Below, in pieces: positions 35,574 to 46,306 of a stretch of 64,000 nucleotides of DNA. Position numbers and translations under genes: made by a program. The notes beneath the pieces are model-generated. The model worked only from the letters and a program-made list of their open reading frames with translations. It had not been told where the DNA came from and did no database searches. Source of the DNA: Oenanthe sinensis (taxonomy: Eukaryota; Streptophyta; Magnoliopsida; Apiales; Apiaceae); NCBI GenBank assembly GCA_028671895.1, contig CM053813.1, forward strand, positions 10,478,001-10,542,000, in the 5' to 3' direction. Position 1 is the stretch's first letter. Each line of letters opens with the position of its first letter.

Positions 35574-36720
35574 GATGCCACCCTGACGTGAAGATCGAAT
35601 TATTCCAGCTCAACCCGTGAATGATCAGGGTTAGCAAGGACATGACCAAGGGCAATATGAGAATCTGAATCCTAATTAGGATCATAATCCTAATGATCAT
35701 ATGAGAGCGTTCACTGAATTTCTTCGACAATTTACTGAGGCTAGTTAGCCGAGGCGTGGTAGGCCCAGGAATTGAAAGGATTATCCTCTTACACAACCTG
35801 TGCTAACTTTTAAGTCGTTTAAATCAATAAATCCCCCCGAGTTTTAGGGAACTGCGGATCTAGTAGAAGTAAGAGTTTGGTTGCATGAGATAGAAAAGAC
35901 TTTTGAGATTGTTGGTGTGGAAAATGATAAGAAGACTGATAAGAAGACTGTTTATGCTACCTATATGTTGAAAGGTGAGGCCAACTACTAGTGGGAGGCC
36001 AAAAGACAACTAAAGGGAACTGCTGTGATTCCCTGGACTACATTTACTGAATTATTTCTTGAGAAATATTTTCTTAAGTAATTGGAGAATCAAATGGAAT
36101 TGAAGGTTTTAGAATTGAAGCAAGGTAGAATGTCTGTTTCTGATTAAGAAGCTAAATTTACTGAGCTTTCTAGGTTTATTCCGCACTATGTGAATATGGA
36201 CGAGAAGCAAGCGAAGAGGTTCCACCATGGGCTGAAACTGTGGATTCAGAGTCGAATAACTGTGTTTGAGATTACCAGTTACTCGACAATTGTTCAGAAA
36301 GCTGCGATTGTGGAAAGTAGTAGTGAGTTGTACACAAAGAAGAAGAACATGAAAAGGAAGAGATTTAAGGAATCCGAAAGAAATTTTGGAAAGATATTTG
36401 ACAAACAGAAAAAGAAAAGCCTTTTGTGAATAGAGATGATAGGGCCAACAATGAAAAGAGGCCTGATAATAATACTGTGAAGTTTGGTAATGTGAAGAGT
36501 GAACCTGGTCAAGCCATCGCAATGGCACAAAATAGACCTAGTTTGTCTGCGTGCAAGACTTGTGGGAAGAAACATTTTTGAGTGTGTAAACAAGCGTCTG
36601 CAAGTTGTTTTAGATACGGTCAATTTGGTCATTATGCGTATAGTTACAAATTGAATGTTGTAACTTGTTTCAAGTGTGGAAATAAAGGCCATTATGCGAG
36701 AGAATATCGTCAAGAATCAA
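35574..36720 (+). pseudogene. Outer Tekay gag with zinc knuckles, broken
   Basis: Begins with ATGCCACCC at 35574 but has a stop three codons later. Gag domain words follow (TFKSFKSINPPEF, WLHEIEKTFEIVGVENDKK, TELFLEKYF, VLELKQGRMSVSD, FIPHYVNMDEKQAKRFHHGL), then a Lys-rich linker and zinc knuckles near 36600-36710 (CFRYGQFGHYAYSY with lost Cys; CFKCGNKGHYAREY with the last Cys changed). Several stops occur. The domain order equals that of the inner element's gag at 41732. Confidence 0.9.
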
Positions 36721-37226
36721 AGGAAGGTACAGCTGTGAAGACGACTACACCTTCAGCTAGTAAACCAACTACGCGTACATTCAACATGACGATGAAAGAT
36801 GTCGTGGCTAATAAGGATGTGATCGCAGGTACACTTTTTGTGAACTCTATAAGTGCATATGTATTATTTGATTCTAGAGTGACTCGATCCTTCATTTCTG
36901 AGACATTTATTAATAAATTGGGAATTGAATGATACTTTTAGAGAGATCTTTATTGATTAAGGTCTCTAGTCAGGAAACATTTCATGTGGATAAATTATGT
37001 CTGTAATGCAAAGTTGAGGTTCATGGTCATCAATTTCCTATAGATATGATACCGTTTAAGTTAAGTGAGTTTGATGTGATCCTAGGAATGGATTGGTTGA
37101 TGAATTTCGAAGCAAGGATTGATTGTGGGAAGAAAGCCGTGAGTTTAAAGATGAGTAATGGAAAGATAGTTATTATTAAAGGCCAAAAGCAAAGGTAGAA
37201 ATTTCTTACAATGATTCAGGCCTAGA
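36721..37226 (+). pseudogene. Outer Tekay protease, split by the inner element
   Basis: The aspartic protease motif is degenerate: YVLFDSRVTRSFISETF at about 36858-36908, with DSG changed to DSR. It continues with DVILGMDWLMNFEARIDCGK near 37075-37130 and ends at TMIQA near 37220, where the inner Tekay element begins. A frameshift follows 36930. Confidence 0.85.
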
Positions 37227-40200
37227 TGTAACAACCGTGTTATTTATATAATAAAATAATGAGATACATGTATTATTTTAAGAAAATAATGTGATACATG
37301 TATTATTTTATTGATCAAATATGTAAGGTATGATGTGTGGTCATATTATATGCTTATGTGACTACTTGTTGACTGGTACATGCTTATGTGAATTATTAAA
37401 GTGAATTATGGCTTTTAAATGTACATTTTATGCATTGTTGGATTTTTATAACATTATTGGTGTGACCAAATATTATGAAATTTTATAGGTAGTTTCTATG
37501 TGATTTTAGAGACTTTCAAAAAATAGTTTTCTAATTAAATTCAGTCCCAATATTGTCATATAATTTTCTCAGTCTTGTTTTATCCTGAAAATATTTATTT
37601 TCTAAATTCCATATTTAATTATTGGAATGTCCACCAATCATGAAATCTTTTCCAAAATGTTCTTTCTATATTCAGATACTTTTTAAAAATAAAAGTTTAT
37701 TTTATTCGAACCCCAAAATATTTTTAAAGTGCTATATCTTCAAAGATTTTTATTTAATTATCTGTTCATCAGAAAAATATTTTAAATATATGTGTGAGTT
37801 TCTAAAATCATGTTCTAGATTTTAAAGATATAAAACTTTATTTTGTATTCTTTTTCCATCAAAATTCAAATTTTTAATTGTTTTCTTTCAGAAAAATAGC
37901 AATTATAAAATTACGATTATGCCCCTGTCTTCTATAAAACACTACCGCCCACTTTCTTTTCCCCTTGCTCTGCATTTTGATGTTCAGGCCCACTGCTCTC
38001 TCTCTCTCTCCAGCAACTCTCGTATTTCTTCAATTCTTATAGCAAGTATTTGTAAATTGTGTTGCTTTCTTGATCTATGTAAATGCTCGAGTGATTTTAT
38101 ATGTGATATTCAATTTTTTTGTTTTGCATGCGTGTATATATGCGGTGTGTGTGTGTGTGTTGGTGATCAAATCTTGACATGCAAATCTCCTAATGCTAGT
38201 AATCGAGTCTGTGTTGTTGTTACGAAGCTAGAATGAGAGTCTTGGAGTAAATTGAGTAGTGAGGACTCGAAACTGAGCCTTTAAAAAACTCATTGCCGTC
38301 ACCGGCGATGAGCTCCGGCGAGCCGGCGACCGGCATTGTTAAGTTTGGCTCTGATTCTAGTTACTTTCCATGCTAGTGACTGTATAGTATACCAATATAT
38401 AGCATACCATGGTTGCATGTTAATATTTTGGATGATTATTCAATTTTTGGATTATGAATATATATTTATGTTCAAACAAAAAAAAATTAATATATGAATT
38501 TTAGCTTGAGATTGATGGTAATTATTATGTGCTATAAGTCAATTCCATTGCCTCAAAATGTGAATTATTAAGATCTTATAGTAATCTTCGAGTTATAATA
38601 ATAGTGTGTATGTTATAATTCTCGAATATACATATATATTATATTCGAGTTTTTCTAATTAAATGAGTTTGGAAATGTCAATTATGTGATTTATGTGAGC
38701 ATTGCTTTGGATGGTATAGAATTGGTATTATATGGGACTGATTATACATGAGTGGATGATTATTTGTGTCGGTTGTATTCCGACGGGTAGTCCTATTTAC
38801 GGGTAGTACTACAGTAACGAAAGGGGTAGATAGATTTAGACGTTAATGAGAACGTCGAGTATATGAGATACTGAAATAGTATTATACGTGTGTAGATTCG
38901 AAGGAAAGAGAAGTGAAGGATAAAGGAAAAGTAAAGATAGAAAGTTAGTGACAAAGGTTACTCCACCTGTTCAGCAGCCGCAGCTATATTTTGAGGCAAG
39001 TAACTCTTGCTTGTATTCTCTTTTAAGGATATGAACTTTTTTACACTTTTACAACTACTTTACACCCTATAACTGTTTTATTATCTACAACATGTTTTAT
39101 TCTAAATGTTAAACTTAAACAGCAATCCCATGTAAACCTCGAATGTACCTTATACTTTTTAATCCCTGAACTGCTGAAACCTTGTTGATTATCACCTTAT
39201 GAACTTGTTTCAAAATTCTTAAGTTGTTAACCCTGAACTGTTAACCTTAACCATGATTAGTACCACATTGCTACTCCCTAATTACTATTTTAAATCAGAT
39301 GCTTTTAACTTGTTTTAGATCCTCTTGATATCCCTTATAATTGTTTTAAAACTTGTGCCTATGACATGATTCTGATTCTTTACTTAAATCCTGCTCACTT
39401 TAATGCAAAAGAGACTTGAATATAAACTTGTCTTCGAATAAAATTTACCTCTGTCTCTTGACTTTTAAAAATGGATTTAAATATGAAATCCGACTTTCAA
39501 GAAGTCTTTTTCATCAAATGATTTGGTAACTTTTAAAAGAAAGGTTTTGATATTATAGGATTTCCAATCAAAATGGTTTCTGCGGATTCCTATAGATTAG
39601 AGGCGTAAGAGGCCGAGTGACGCCGGTCCACAATGTTTTTAGCGTAAGAAGATAGGACGGTCCTAGTCCAGCATCTTTAATGGACAATGTCAATAAGTGC
39701 TAATCATGAGTACTCCTAAAAGGTCCAGAGGGACTTCGGTCCGTTATGGGGACTTTACGTGGCTGATCACCCGTATTGTCCGGGCGTTGTGAGAAAACTC
39801 CAATCAAAATGATTTTTTTAATTTTATAAAAATGATGTTCTAATGAAAGGACAATTTCTACGAAAAGGATTTCGATATTGATATTCTAACAAGGGAATAA
39901 TTTTTATTGAAATGATTAGTAATGAAATACTCTTATGATGCCATGTTTATAAAATTTTGAACTATCAAGATTACTATGATTCTGACTCCGTCTTACTCAT
40001 GTGCAATACTTCCTGTTATCCATCTAAAGACCACATGTTTACCTTCAAAACTTGAACTGGTTTACTTTAAAGATTTCCTTAAATCTTATCACCCCAAACC
40101 GTTAGATACATTACCCTCAATTAATTCTTTTTAGAACATTACCTGTTTTACCTTAACTTTACAACCACAAGTTTTATGCTAAACCATGAACTGAACTCTT

Positions 40201-40803
40201 TCCCTACCTGTGCCTTTACCAATGAAGAGTATTGAAGAAAGTTTTATGCATAAAGAATTCCCAGATTTATTAAGGAATTCTAGATTGATGTTTTAAGGAC
40301 AATAAGGTCCAGTTATGGTTTTGAGAAATGATTTCCAAATTACTTATTCTGCTGTAGAACTATTCATAACCTTATGCATGGTTACTTGCTGAGCCTTTGT
40401 AACTCATTCTTTTATTTTCTAACCTCTACAGCTTTTGAGAAGGATGGTTCGAATTAAGCAAACTGCGAGGAAGAACACCTCATATATTAATTTTGCTAGG
40501 CTGGCTGAAGTGGAATAGGTAGGATCACAGCTGAGTTAGAAGGGAAAGACTTTGTTAAGTCTTAAGTGTATTTCTGTTGATAGACTTTTATGAGATGATT
40601 CAGAGTTGTAATGATATTTATTTTGGTAATGTAAACTTAATGAATGTAGAGTTGTGTTTGTTTCATACCATTACCTGTTAAAGGTCCAGGGTAGTTGTCG
40701 GGGTCATATATATATATTTATGCTTTGTTTATATTTATATAGGATGCATGCATATAGAGTGTTAGTGACTCCCCGATCTAGACCCCATGTTGGGAGGGCG
40801 TCA
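37227..40803 (+). mobile_element. 5' LTR of the inner Tekay element
   Basis: 3577 bp from TGTAACAACC to GAGGGCGTCA, followed by the PBS. A TATA box, CTATAAAACA, lies at 37932-37941, so transcription may start near 37960. The leader would then hold more than 2.8 kb of LTR. The LTR contains CCGGCGAGCCGGCGACCGG (38316-38334), a (GT)n run near 38143, and a splice-like exon at 40432-40518. Confidence 0.9.
40432..40518 (+). CDS. Exon-like ORF in 5' LTR with histone H3-tail-like peptide
   Basis: The ATG at 40444 opens a 24-residue frame starting MVRIKQTARKNT. Nine of twelve positions equal the histone H3 N-terminus, including KQTARK, which contains the Lys4 and Lys9 positions. Upstream, TTTTCTAACCTCTACAG (ending 40431) is a textbook branch point, pyrimidine tract and acceptor. 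Downstream, TAG|GTAGGA at 40516-40521 is donor-like. In this copy the last codon is TAG (stop); in the 3' LTR copy it is CAG, leaving the frame open into the donor. It could be a captured histone fragment, mimicry or coincidence. The peptide similarity is seen; translation and splicing are inferred. Confidence 0.5.
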   Translation, partial: LLRRMVRIKQTARKNTSYINFARLAEVE

Positions 40804-40808
40804 AAGGT

Positions 40809-40820
40809 TGGTATCAGAGC
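40809..40820 (+). other. Primer binding site of the inner Tekay element
   Basis: TGGTATCAGAGC, an exact match to the initiator Met tRNA complement, five bases after the LTR end at 40803. Confidence 0.9.
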
Positions 40821-40986
40821 TACAGGTTTTGGTCACTGAAACAAGCCAGGATAAGGTTAATTGAGTAGATCACTAAATAAAAGATGTGAGAATAATAGTA
40901 AGATAGGAATAGGTAACGAAGTATGGTGTAGACATTAGAACTTTAGACTTAAGATAACCTCTATCTCCTTTGTCCCTTTATATATT

Positions 40987-41388
40987 ATGATATCATTGCA
41001 GGCTCGTGGCATTCATGCATTACCTCCATCATCTCCTTCCGACACTTCTTCGGAGTCTTTGGATTCTCAGGATCCCGTTGACTATTCTAGTTCGGAGAGT
41101 GAGGCTAGCGAGACCCTTGTACCTCCTGTTCTTATACCTCCTGTTCCGACTGATCCACCGGTAGAGAGTGCACCTGTTCCTCCTAGGACAACTAGGCCAT
41201 TCATCACTCAAGGTGATTTGCGAGTTCCGGATCATCCTGTTGAGTGGTGGGAGGAGAGGATCCGAGCTGTTGAGGAGGAGGGACGCAGACAGATATCAGC
41301 GAGGGCCTTTACAGATAATGTAGTGGATGAGGCGAGGCAGCTGGCTCGACTACTTTTTAGACTGGTGACGGGGCTTATGGCTGCATGA
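40987..41388 (+). CDS. Accessory ORF upstream of gag, inner Tekay element
   Basis: Intact 133-codon ORF between PBS and gag. Residues 10-75 are Ser/Pro/Glu/Asp-rich (PPSSPSDTSSESLDSQDP, VPPVLIPPVPTDPPVES). Residues 80-133 are likely helical (WWEERIRAVEEEGRRQISAR, DEARQLARLLFRLVTGL). No known domain is recognised. An acceptor-like TATATTATGATATCATTGCAG ends at 41001, inside codon 5, so the true 5' end may be spliced. Joined to the LTR exon ending CAG (49443 version), the frame is kept (phase 0). The outer Tekay element has a longer, broken ORF in the same place. Confidence 0.55.
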   Translation: MISLQARGIHALPPSSPSDTSSESLDSQDPVDYSSSESEASETLVPPVLIPPVPTDPPVESAPVPPRTTRPFITQGDLRVPDHPVEWWEERIRAVEEEGRRQISARAFTDNVVDEARQLARLLFRLVTGLMAA

Positions 41389-41731
41389 GACCGAGATCAC
41401 AGACATGATTAGATGTTAGTGTTTGTGAGTGTGTTTAGATGAGACATATGTTAGAGCTCATCCAGCCTGCCCTATTAGGCTTTATTTCCGCTTTCCATCT
41501 CGTACTTTTGTTAGCATGTTGTTGTACCTTATGCAGACTATTGTTGTATTTTTTTATTCAGACTTATCCTGCACCTTGACTTTGGTATTGTTTCACATCT
41601 ATTATCGTTGTTATTATGTTCCAGTATTTTTCCTTATACCTGTTGTTTACCCTTATGCTTAACCATTTATATCTGTTATACTAACCTATTTTTTATAAAA
41701 CCTTTATACCCTTTGTCTTTCCTATAGTAAG
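41389..41731 (+). other. Leader between accessory ORF and gag, inner element
   Basis: Pyrimidine-rich sequence without a gene. It ends in TTTGTCTTTCCTATAG followed by TAAG and the gag start, which resembles a 3' splice site four bases before gag, as in the outer element at 35573. Confidence 0.45.
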
Positions 41732-42830
41732 TTGCCGCCAAAGAAAAATACCACCCCAAATACTTCTCAAAATCGTACCACTCAAGATCCACCCCAGATG
41801 GATCCCACCGTGGCTCAACTTATTCAAATACTCCAACAACAAACCGCTATTTTAACTCAACAACAACAACCACCAGTTCAACCTGTGACAACTTTTAAAT
41901 CCTTCCAAGCGGGTAAACCCCCAGAATTCAAAGGTACTGTAAACCTCATAGAGGCCAAAGGTTGGTTGAAAGAGATAGAAAAAGCGTTTGCCTTAGTTAA
42001 AGTTGGAGAAGATCAGAAAACTGAATATGCAAGTTACTTTCTGAAGGCAGAAGCAAATTATTGGTGGGAATCTACAAGATTGATGGAAGGTGAGGGAGTA
42101 ATATCATGGCAAAGATTCACTGAACTGTTTTTAGAAAAGTATCTCCCAAGATATATGCAAGATCAACTGGAGATCAAATTTTTGGAGTTAAAACAAGAAA
42201 ACATGAGTGTGGCAGAATATGAGGCTAAGTTTACCGAATTAGCAAGGTTTGTTCCTGAATATGTGAATACGGAAGTGAAGAAAGCTAAAAGATTTCAACA
42301 AGGTTTGAAATCTTGGATTCGAAGTAAGGTGGCAGTATTTGAGCTTCAAAACTATGTGACAGTGGTCCAGAAAACAATGATTATTGAGGGAGAAAGTGAA
42401 CTATCCCATAAAGAGAAGGCTGAAAAGAAAAGAAAGTTTGAAATATCATAAGGAAGTCAGGATGCTGGAAACATTCATGACAAGTTCAAGAAGAGATTTG
42501 ACAATCAGTCCAACAGAAACCAAGGATTTCGAAAACCGGAGAATGGAAATGGAAATCAAGACAGACGTCTTCAGAATGTTAATCAACATAATACCCCTAA
42601 ATCACCTCTACCAGATTGTAAGATCTGTGGCAAGAAACACGTTGGGATTTGTAACAGATTGAGCATTACTTGTTTCAGGTGTAGCAAAAAGGGACATTAT
42701 GCTAGTGATTGCCTCAATGTCAAACCAGGAGTGAAGTGTTATAAGTGTGGAAAGATCGGCCATATTTCGAGGGAATGCAAGGTATCACCTCAGACGGCTA
42801 ATGTTTTAAGAATAGCAAGACCTCCATCTC
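41732..42830 (+). pseudogene. Inner Tekay gag with zinc knuckles
   Basis: The initiator position is TTG (TTGCCGCCAAAG), so the start ATG seems lost. The Retrotrans_gag domain spans residues 50-210 (FKSFQAGKPPEFKGTVN, WLKEIEKAFALVKVGEDQK, WQRFTELFLEKYLP, EFLELKQ-like region, ELARFVPEYVNTEVKKAKRF). A TAA near 42449 breaks the frame; the same frame continues after it with three Cys-rich knuckles: CKICGKKHVGIC, CFRCSKKGHYASDC and CYKCGKIGHISREC, the last two perfect CCHC. The protein would package RNA in virus-like particles. Apart from the start codon and one stop it is well preserved. Confidence 0.9.
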
Positions 42831-43372
42831 AAACAACGACAACTCCACAAACTCGAGCCAGAACTTTTAACATGACAATGAAAGATGCTATTCAAGACGT
42901 CGATGTGGTTACAAGTACGCTCCCTGTAAATTCAGTAGAAGCTAAAGTTTTAGTTGATTCTGGAGCTACCAAGTCTTTTGTTTCAAAAAAGTTTATTGAT
43001 AAGTTAAATTGTGAGATTTATCCTTTAGAATCAACTTTGATTATAGAAGTAGCTGATCAAAATAGAGTTCATGTGAGTCATATATTTCCTCATTGTGAGA
43101 TTAAGATAAGTGGCCAACTTTTTTTTGTCAATCTGATACCCTTTGAGCTAGTAGAATTTGATGTAATCTTAGGAATGGATTGGTTGGCTGATTATGATGC
43201 TCAGATTGAATGTAAAACGAAGAAGGTAAGATTGAGAACTAAAGATAGTAAAGAAGTTGTATTCCAAGGACAGAAGCAAGTTAAGAAGTTTTTGAATATT
43301 ATACAAATTAAAAGGTTACTTCGTCAAGGCTGTGAGGCCTATTTAGTGCATGTAAAAGATATGGAGACGTAG
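42831..43372 (+). pseudogene. Inner Tekay aspartic protease
   Basis: In frame with gag. TFNMTMKDAIQDVDVV leads into the active site VLVDSGATKSFVSKKF (DSG intact, near 42950) and the C-terminal ILGMDWLADYDAQIECK. A TAG at 43370-43372 ends the frame just before RT. The domain itself looks complete. Confidence 0.9.
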
Positions 43373-44041
43373 ACACCAATAATGGAGGAGATTCCAGTGG
43401 TTAATGAATTTTCTGATGTTTTTCCTGATGAGTTACCTGGATTGCCACCAGATCGAGAAATTGAATTTAGCACTGATTTGGCACCAGAAACCGAACCGAT
43501 TTCTAAAGTACCATATAGAATGGCACCAATGGAGATGAAAGAATTGGTAACTCAATTACAAGAATTGTTGGAGAGGGGGATCATAAGGCCCAGTGTATCT
43601 CTATGGGGAGCTCCAGTTATATTTGTGGAAAAAAAAGATGGAAGCATGAGATTGTGTATTGACTACCGCGAACTTAACAAGTTGACAATCAATAATAAGT
43701 ATCCATTGCCAAGGATAGATGGTTTGTTTGACCAACTTAAAGGAGCATCTTGGTTCTCGAAGATTGACTTACGGTCTGGATATCACCAATTGAAGATCAA
43801 GCCTGAAGATATTCCAAAAACAGCATTTCGCACAAGGTATGGCCATTACGAGTTTTTAGTGATGCCATTTGGGTTAACCAATGCCCCGACCGCTTTTATG
43901 GATCTTATGAATAGAGTTTTCAAGAAGTACTTAGATAAATTCGTGATTATGTTTATCGATGATATATTAATATACTCCAAGGCAGAAGAAGAGCATGTAG
44001 AACACCTGAGAATTGTATTGGAAATCTTGTGAAAAGAAAAG
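43373..44041 (+). pseudogene. Inner Tekay reverse transcriptase
   Basis: From FSDVFPDELPGLPPDREIEF through LCIDYRELNKLTINNKYPLP and YHQLKIKPEDIPKTAFRTR to the catalytic FIDDILIYSK (FIDD intact, about 43950). The frame is the same as gag and protease. A TGA at 44030-44032 ends it; the position normally holds Arg, so this is probably a CGA to TGA change, typical of methylated-CpG decay. Confidence 0.9.
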
Positions 44042-44886
44042 TTGTATGCTAAGTTCTCAAAATGTGAGTTTTGGTTGAAAGAAGTACAATTTCTTGGACA
44101 TGTCGTCAATAGTGAAGGAATTCGAGTTGATCCAGCAAAGTTAGAAGCTGTGATAAACTGGGATAGACCAAAGACACCTACTGAGGTAAGAAGTTTTCTT
44201 GGATTAGCTGGTTATTATCATAGGTTTGTTCAGGATTTCTCTAAAATAGCCACTCCATTGACTAAGCTTACTAAAAAGAATGAAAAGTTTGTTTGGAATG
44301 ACAAACGTGAAGAAAGTTTTCAGGAATTGAAGAAAAAGTTAGTATCTGCACCAGTGTTAGTTTTACTAGATGATCAAGGGAATTTTGTAATCTACAGTGA
44401 TGCGTCGCACAAAGGCTTAGGATGTATTTTGATGCAACATGGGAAGGTAATTGCTTATGCTTCCAGACAATTGAAGATTCATGAACAGAAGTATCTAACA
44501 CATGATTTAGAGTTGGCAGCTATTATTTTTGCTTTGAAGATTTGGAGACATTATTTGTATGGTTAAAATGTGAGATTTACACGGATCACAAGAGTTTGAA
44601 ATATATTTTTACTCAGAAAGAGCTTAATATGAGACAAAGAAGATGGTTGGATTTACTTAAAGATTATGATTGCACTATCAACTATCATCCATGCAAGGCG
44701 AATGTCGTAGCGGATGCTTTAAGCAGAAAGGAGAGATTAAAAATGCTAGTTTCATCTGAGGAATTGATCAAGGAGTTTGAGAAATTGGAACTAGAAATAT
44801 ATAATTCTGAATCAGTGGGAGAAATGGTGTATACAATGACGTTCCAGCCTGAATTGTTAGAAAAGATCAAGCGATATCAAGAATAG
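44042..44886 (+). pseudogene. Inner Tekay RT thumb and RNase H
   Basis: YAKFSKCEFWLKEVQFLGHV, FLGLAGYYHRFVQDFSKIA, then RNase H VIYSDASHKGLGCILMQHG and LELAAIIFALKIWRHYLYG. At about 44563 a frameshift plus substitution breaks the ORF (stop at 44566). The remainder, CEIYTDHKSLKYIFTQKEL and ANVVADALSRKERLK, is in the next frame and ends with TAG at 44884-44886. Confidence 0.9.
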
Positions 44887-46272
44887 ATGATGAGTCAAGA
44901 TAAAGCTAAGTTGACTGGAGAAGAGTTAAGAAGCCAGAGGGTCGATAAAGGAATTTTTAGGTATTCCTCACGAATTTGGATTCCTAATGTCCAGGAGCTC
45001 AAGAATGAAATTTTGCATGATGCACATAACTCAAGATATTCTATTCATCCGAGAGGCACCAAGATGTATAAGGACTTGAAAGAAAATTTTTGGTGGCCAA
45101 ATATAAAGAAAGATATAGCAGAGTGGGCAAGCAAGTGTTACATGTGTCAAAGAGTCAAAGCTGAACATCAACGACCAAGTGGATTGTTGCAACCATTAGA
45201 GATTCCAGAATGGAAGTGGGAACATCTTGCTATGGACTTTGTAGTGGGATTACCAAGGACAAGGGCGAATCATGATGCCATTTGGGTGATAATAGATAGA
45301 TTAACCAAGTCAGCACATTTTCTACTGATTAACGAGAGATTTTCACTGGACAAGTTGGTTCATTTGTACTTGAAGGAAATAGTTATGCGACATGGAGTCC
45401 CTGTATCGATCGTGTCCGACAGAGACCCAAGATTTAATTCTAGATTCTGGAGAAAGTTTCAAGAGTGTTTGGGAACGAAGTTAAATATGAGTACTGCATA
45501 TCATCCTCAGACAGATGGTCAAAGTGAAAGAACAATTCAGACAATTGAAGACATGTTAAGGGTGTGTGCTTTGGATTTTGAAGGAAGTTGGGACGAACAT
45601 CTACCGTTAGTAGAATTTTCATATAATAACAGCTATCATGCCAGTATTGGAAAGCCTCCATATGAAGCATTATATGGAAGGAAGTGTAGATCTCCTGTGT
45701 GTTGGGATGAAGTTAGTGAGCGTAAAATTTTGGGTCCCGAGCTTGTGCAACAGACCAAGGAAAAGATTGAACTGATTAAGAAAAGGTTATTAGCTGCCCA
45801 AGATAGACAAAAGAAGTATGCGGATCAATCAAGAAAGGATATGAGTTTTGAAGAAGGTGATCAAATGTTGCTAAAGATATCACCGTGGAAAGGTGTTAGT
45901 AGATTTGGCAAGAAAGGAAAATTGAGTCCAAGATATATAGGACATTTTGAAGTTCTGAAGAGAATTGGGAAAGTTGCGTATGAGTTGGCTCTACCGCCAT
46001 ATATGCAACACATTCACAATGTTTTCCATGTGCCTATGCTTAGAAGATATAATCTGGATGCGAGTCATGTAATAGAATATGAACCCCTAAAGATTCAACC
46101 CGATTTGTCCTATGTAGAACAACCTGTAGCGATTCAGGATCATAAGGATAAGGTCTTAAGAAATAAGTCTGTTAGGCTTGTAAAGGTTTTGTGGAGAAAC
46201 CCTCGAGTTGATGAATCCACCTGGGAACTTAAGAGTGAAATACTCGAAAAGTATCCCTATTTGTTTACTTAG
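44887..46272 (+). CDS. Inner Tekay integrase with C-terminal chromodomain
   Basis: 461-residue open frame, the longest in the window. HHCC zinc part: HDAHNSRYSIHPRG and CYMCQRVKAEH (residues about 37-96). Catalytic core with the DDE set: MDFVVGLPR, VSDRDPRFNSRFW and TDGQSERTIQTIEDML. C-terminal GPF/IHNVFHVPMLRRY module (about 345-395), then a chromodomain-like end (LRNKSVRLVKVLWRNPRVDE, STWE) as in Tekay. Chromodomains of chromoviral integrases steer insertion to modified chromatin. The frame lacks its normal upstream pol link (stop at 44884), so it would not be made as a normal polyprotein. Confidence 0.9.
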   Translation: MMSQDKAKLTGEELRSQRVDKGIFRYSSRIWIPNVQELKNEILHDAHNSRYSIHPRGTKMYKDLKENFWWPNIKKDIAEWASKCYMCQRVKAEHQRPSGLLQPLEIPEWKWEHLAMDFVVGLPRTRANHDAIWVIIDRLTKSAHFLLINERFSLDKLVHLYLKEIVMRHGVPVSIVSDRDPRFNSRFWRKFQECLGTKLNMSTAYHPQTDGQSERTIQTIEDMLRVCALDFEGSWDEHLPLVEFSYNNSYHASIGKPPYEALYGRKCRSPVCWDEVSERKILGPELVQQTKEKIELIKKRLLAAQDRQKKYADQSRKDMSFEEGDQMLLKISPWKGVSRFGKKGKLSPRYIGHFEVLKRIGKVAYELALPPYMQHIHNVFHVPMLRRYNLDASHVIEYEPLKIQPDLSYVEQPVAIQDHKDKVLRNKSVRLVKVLWRNPRVDESTWELKSEILEKYPYLFT

Positions 46273-46294
46273 GCTGATTCTGGGGACAGAATCT

Positions 46295-46306
46295 TTTTAG
46301 GGGGGA
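46295..46306 (+). other. Polypurine tract of the inner Tekay element
   Basis: TTTTTAGGGGGGAT just before TGTAACAACC at 46307, the standard primer for plus-strand DNA synthesis. Confidence 0.85.

Noticed and set aside
40444..40518. True histone H3 gene
   Set aside because: Only the first twelve residues resemble H3; the rest of the frame is unrelated and the frame is 24-31 codons long, within an LTR.
41029..41235. Minus-strand ORF over the accessory ORF
   Set aside because: Arg-rich shadow of the Ser/Pro-rich plus-strand frame.
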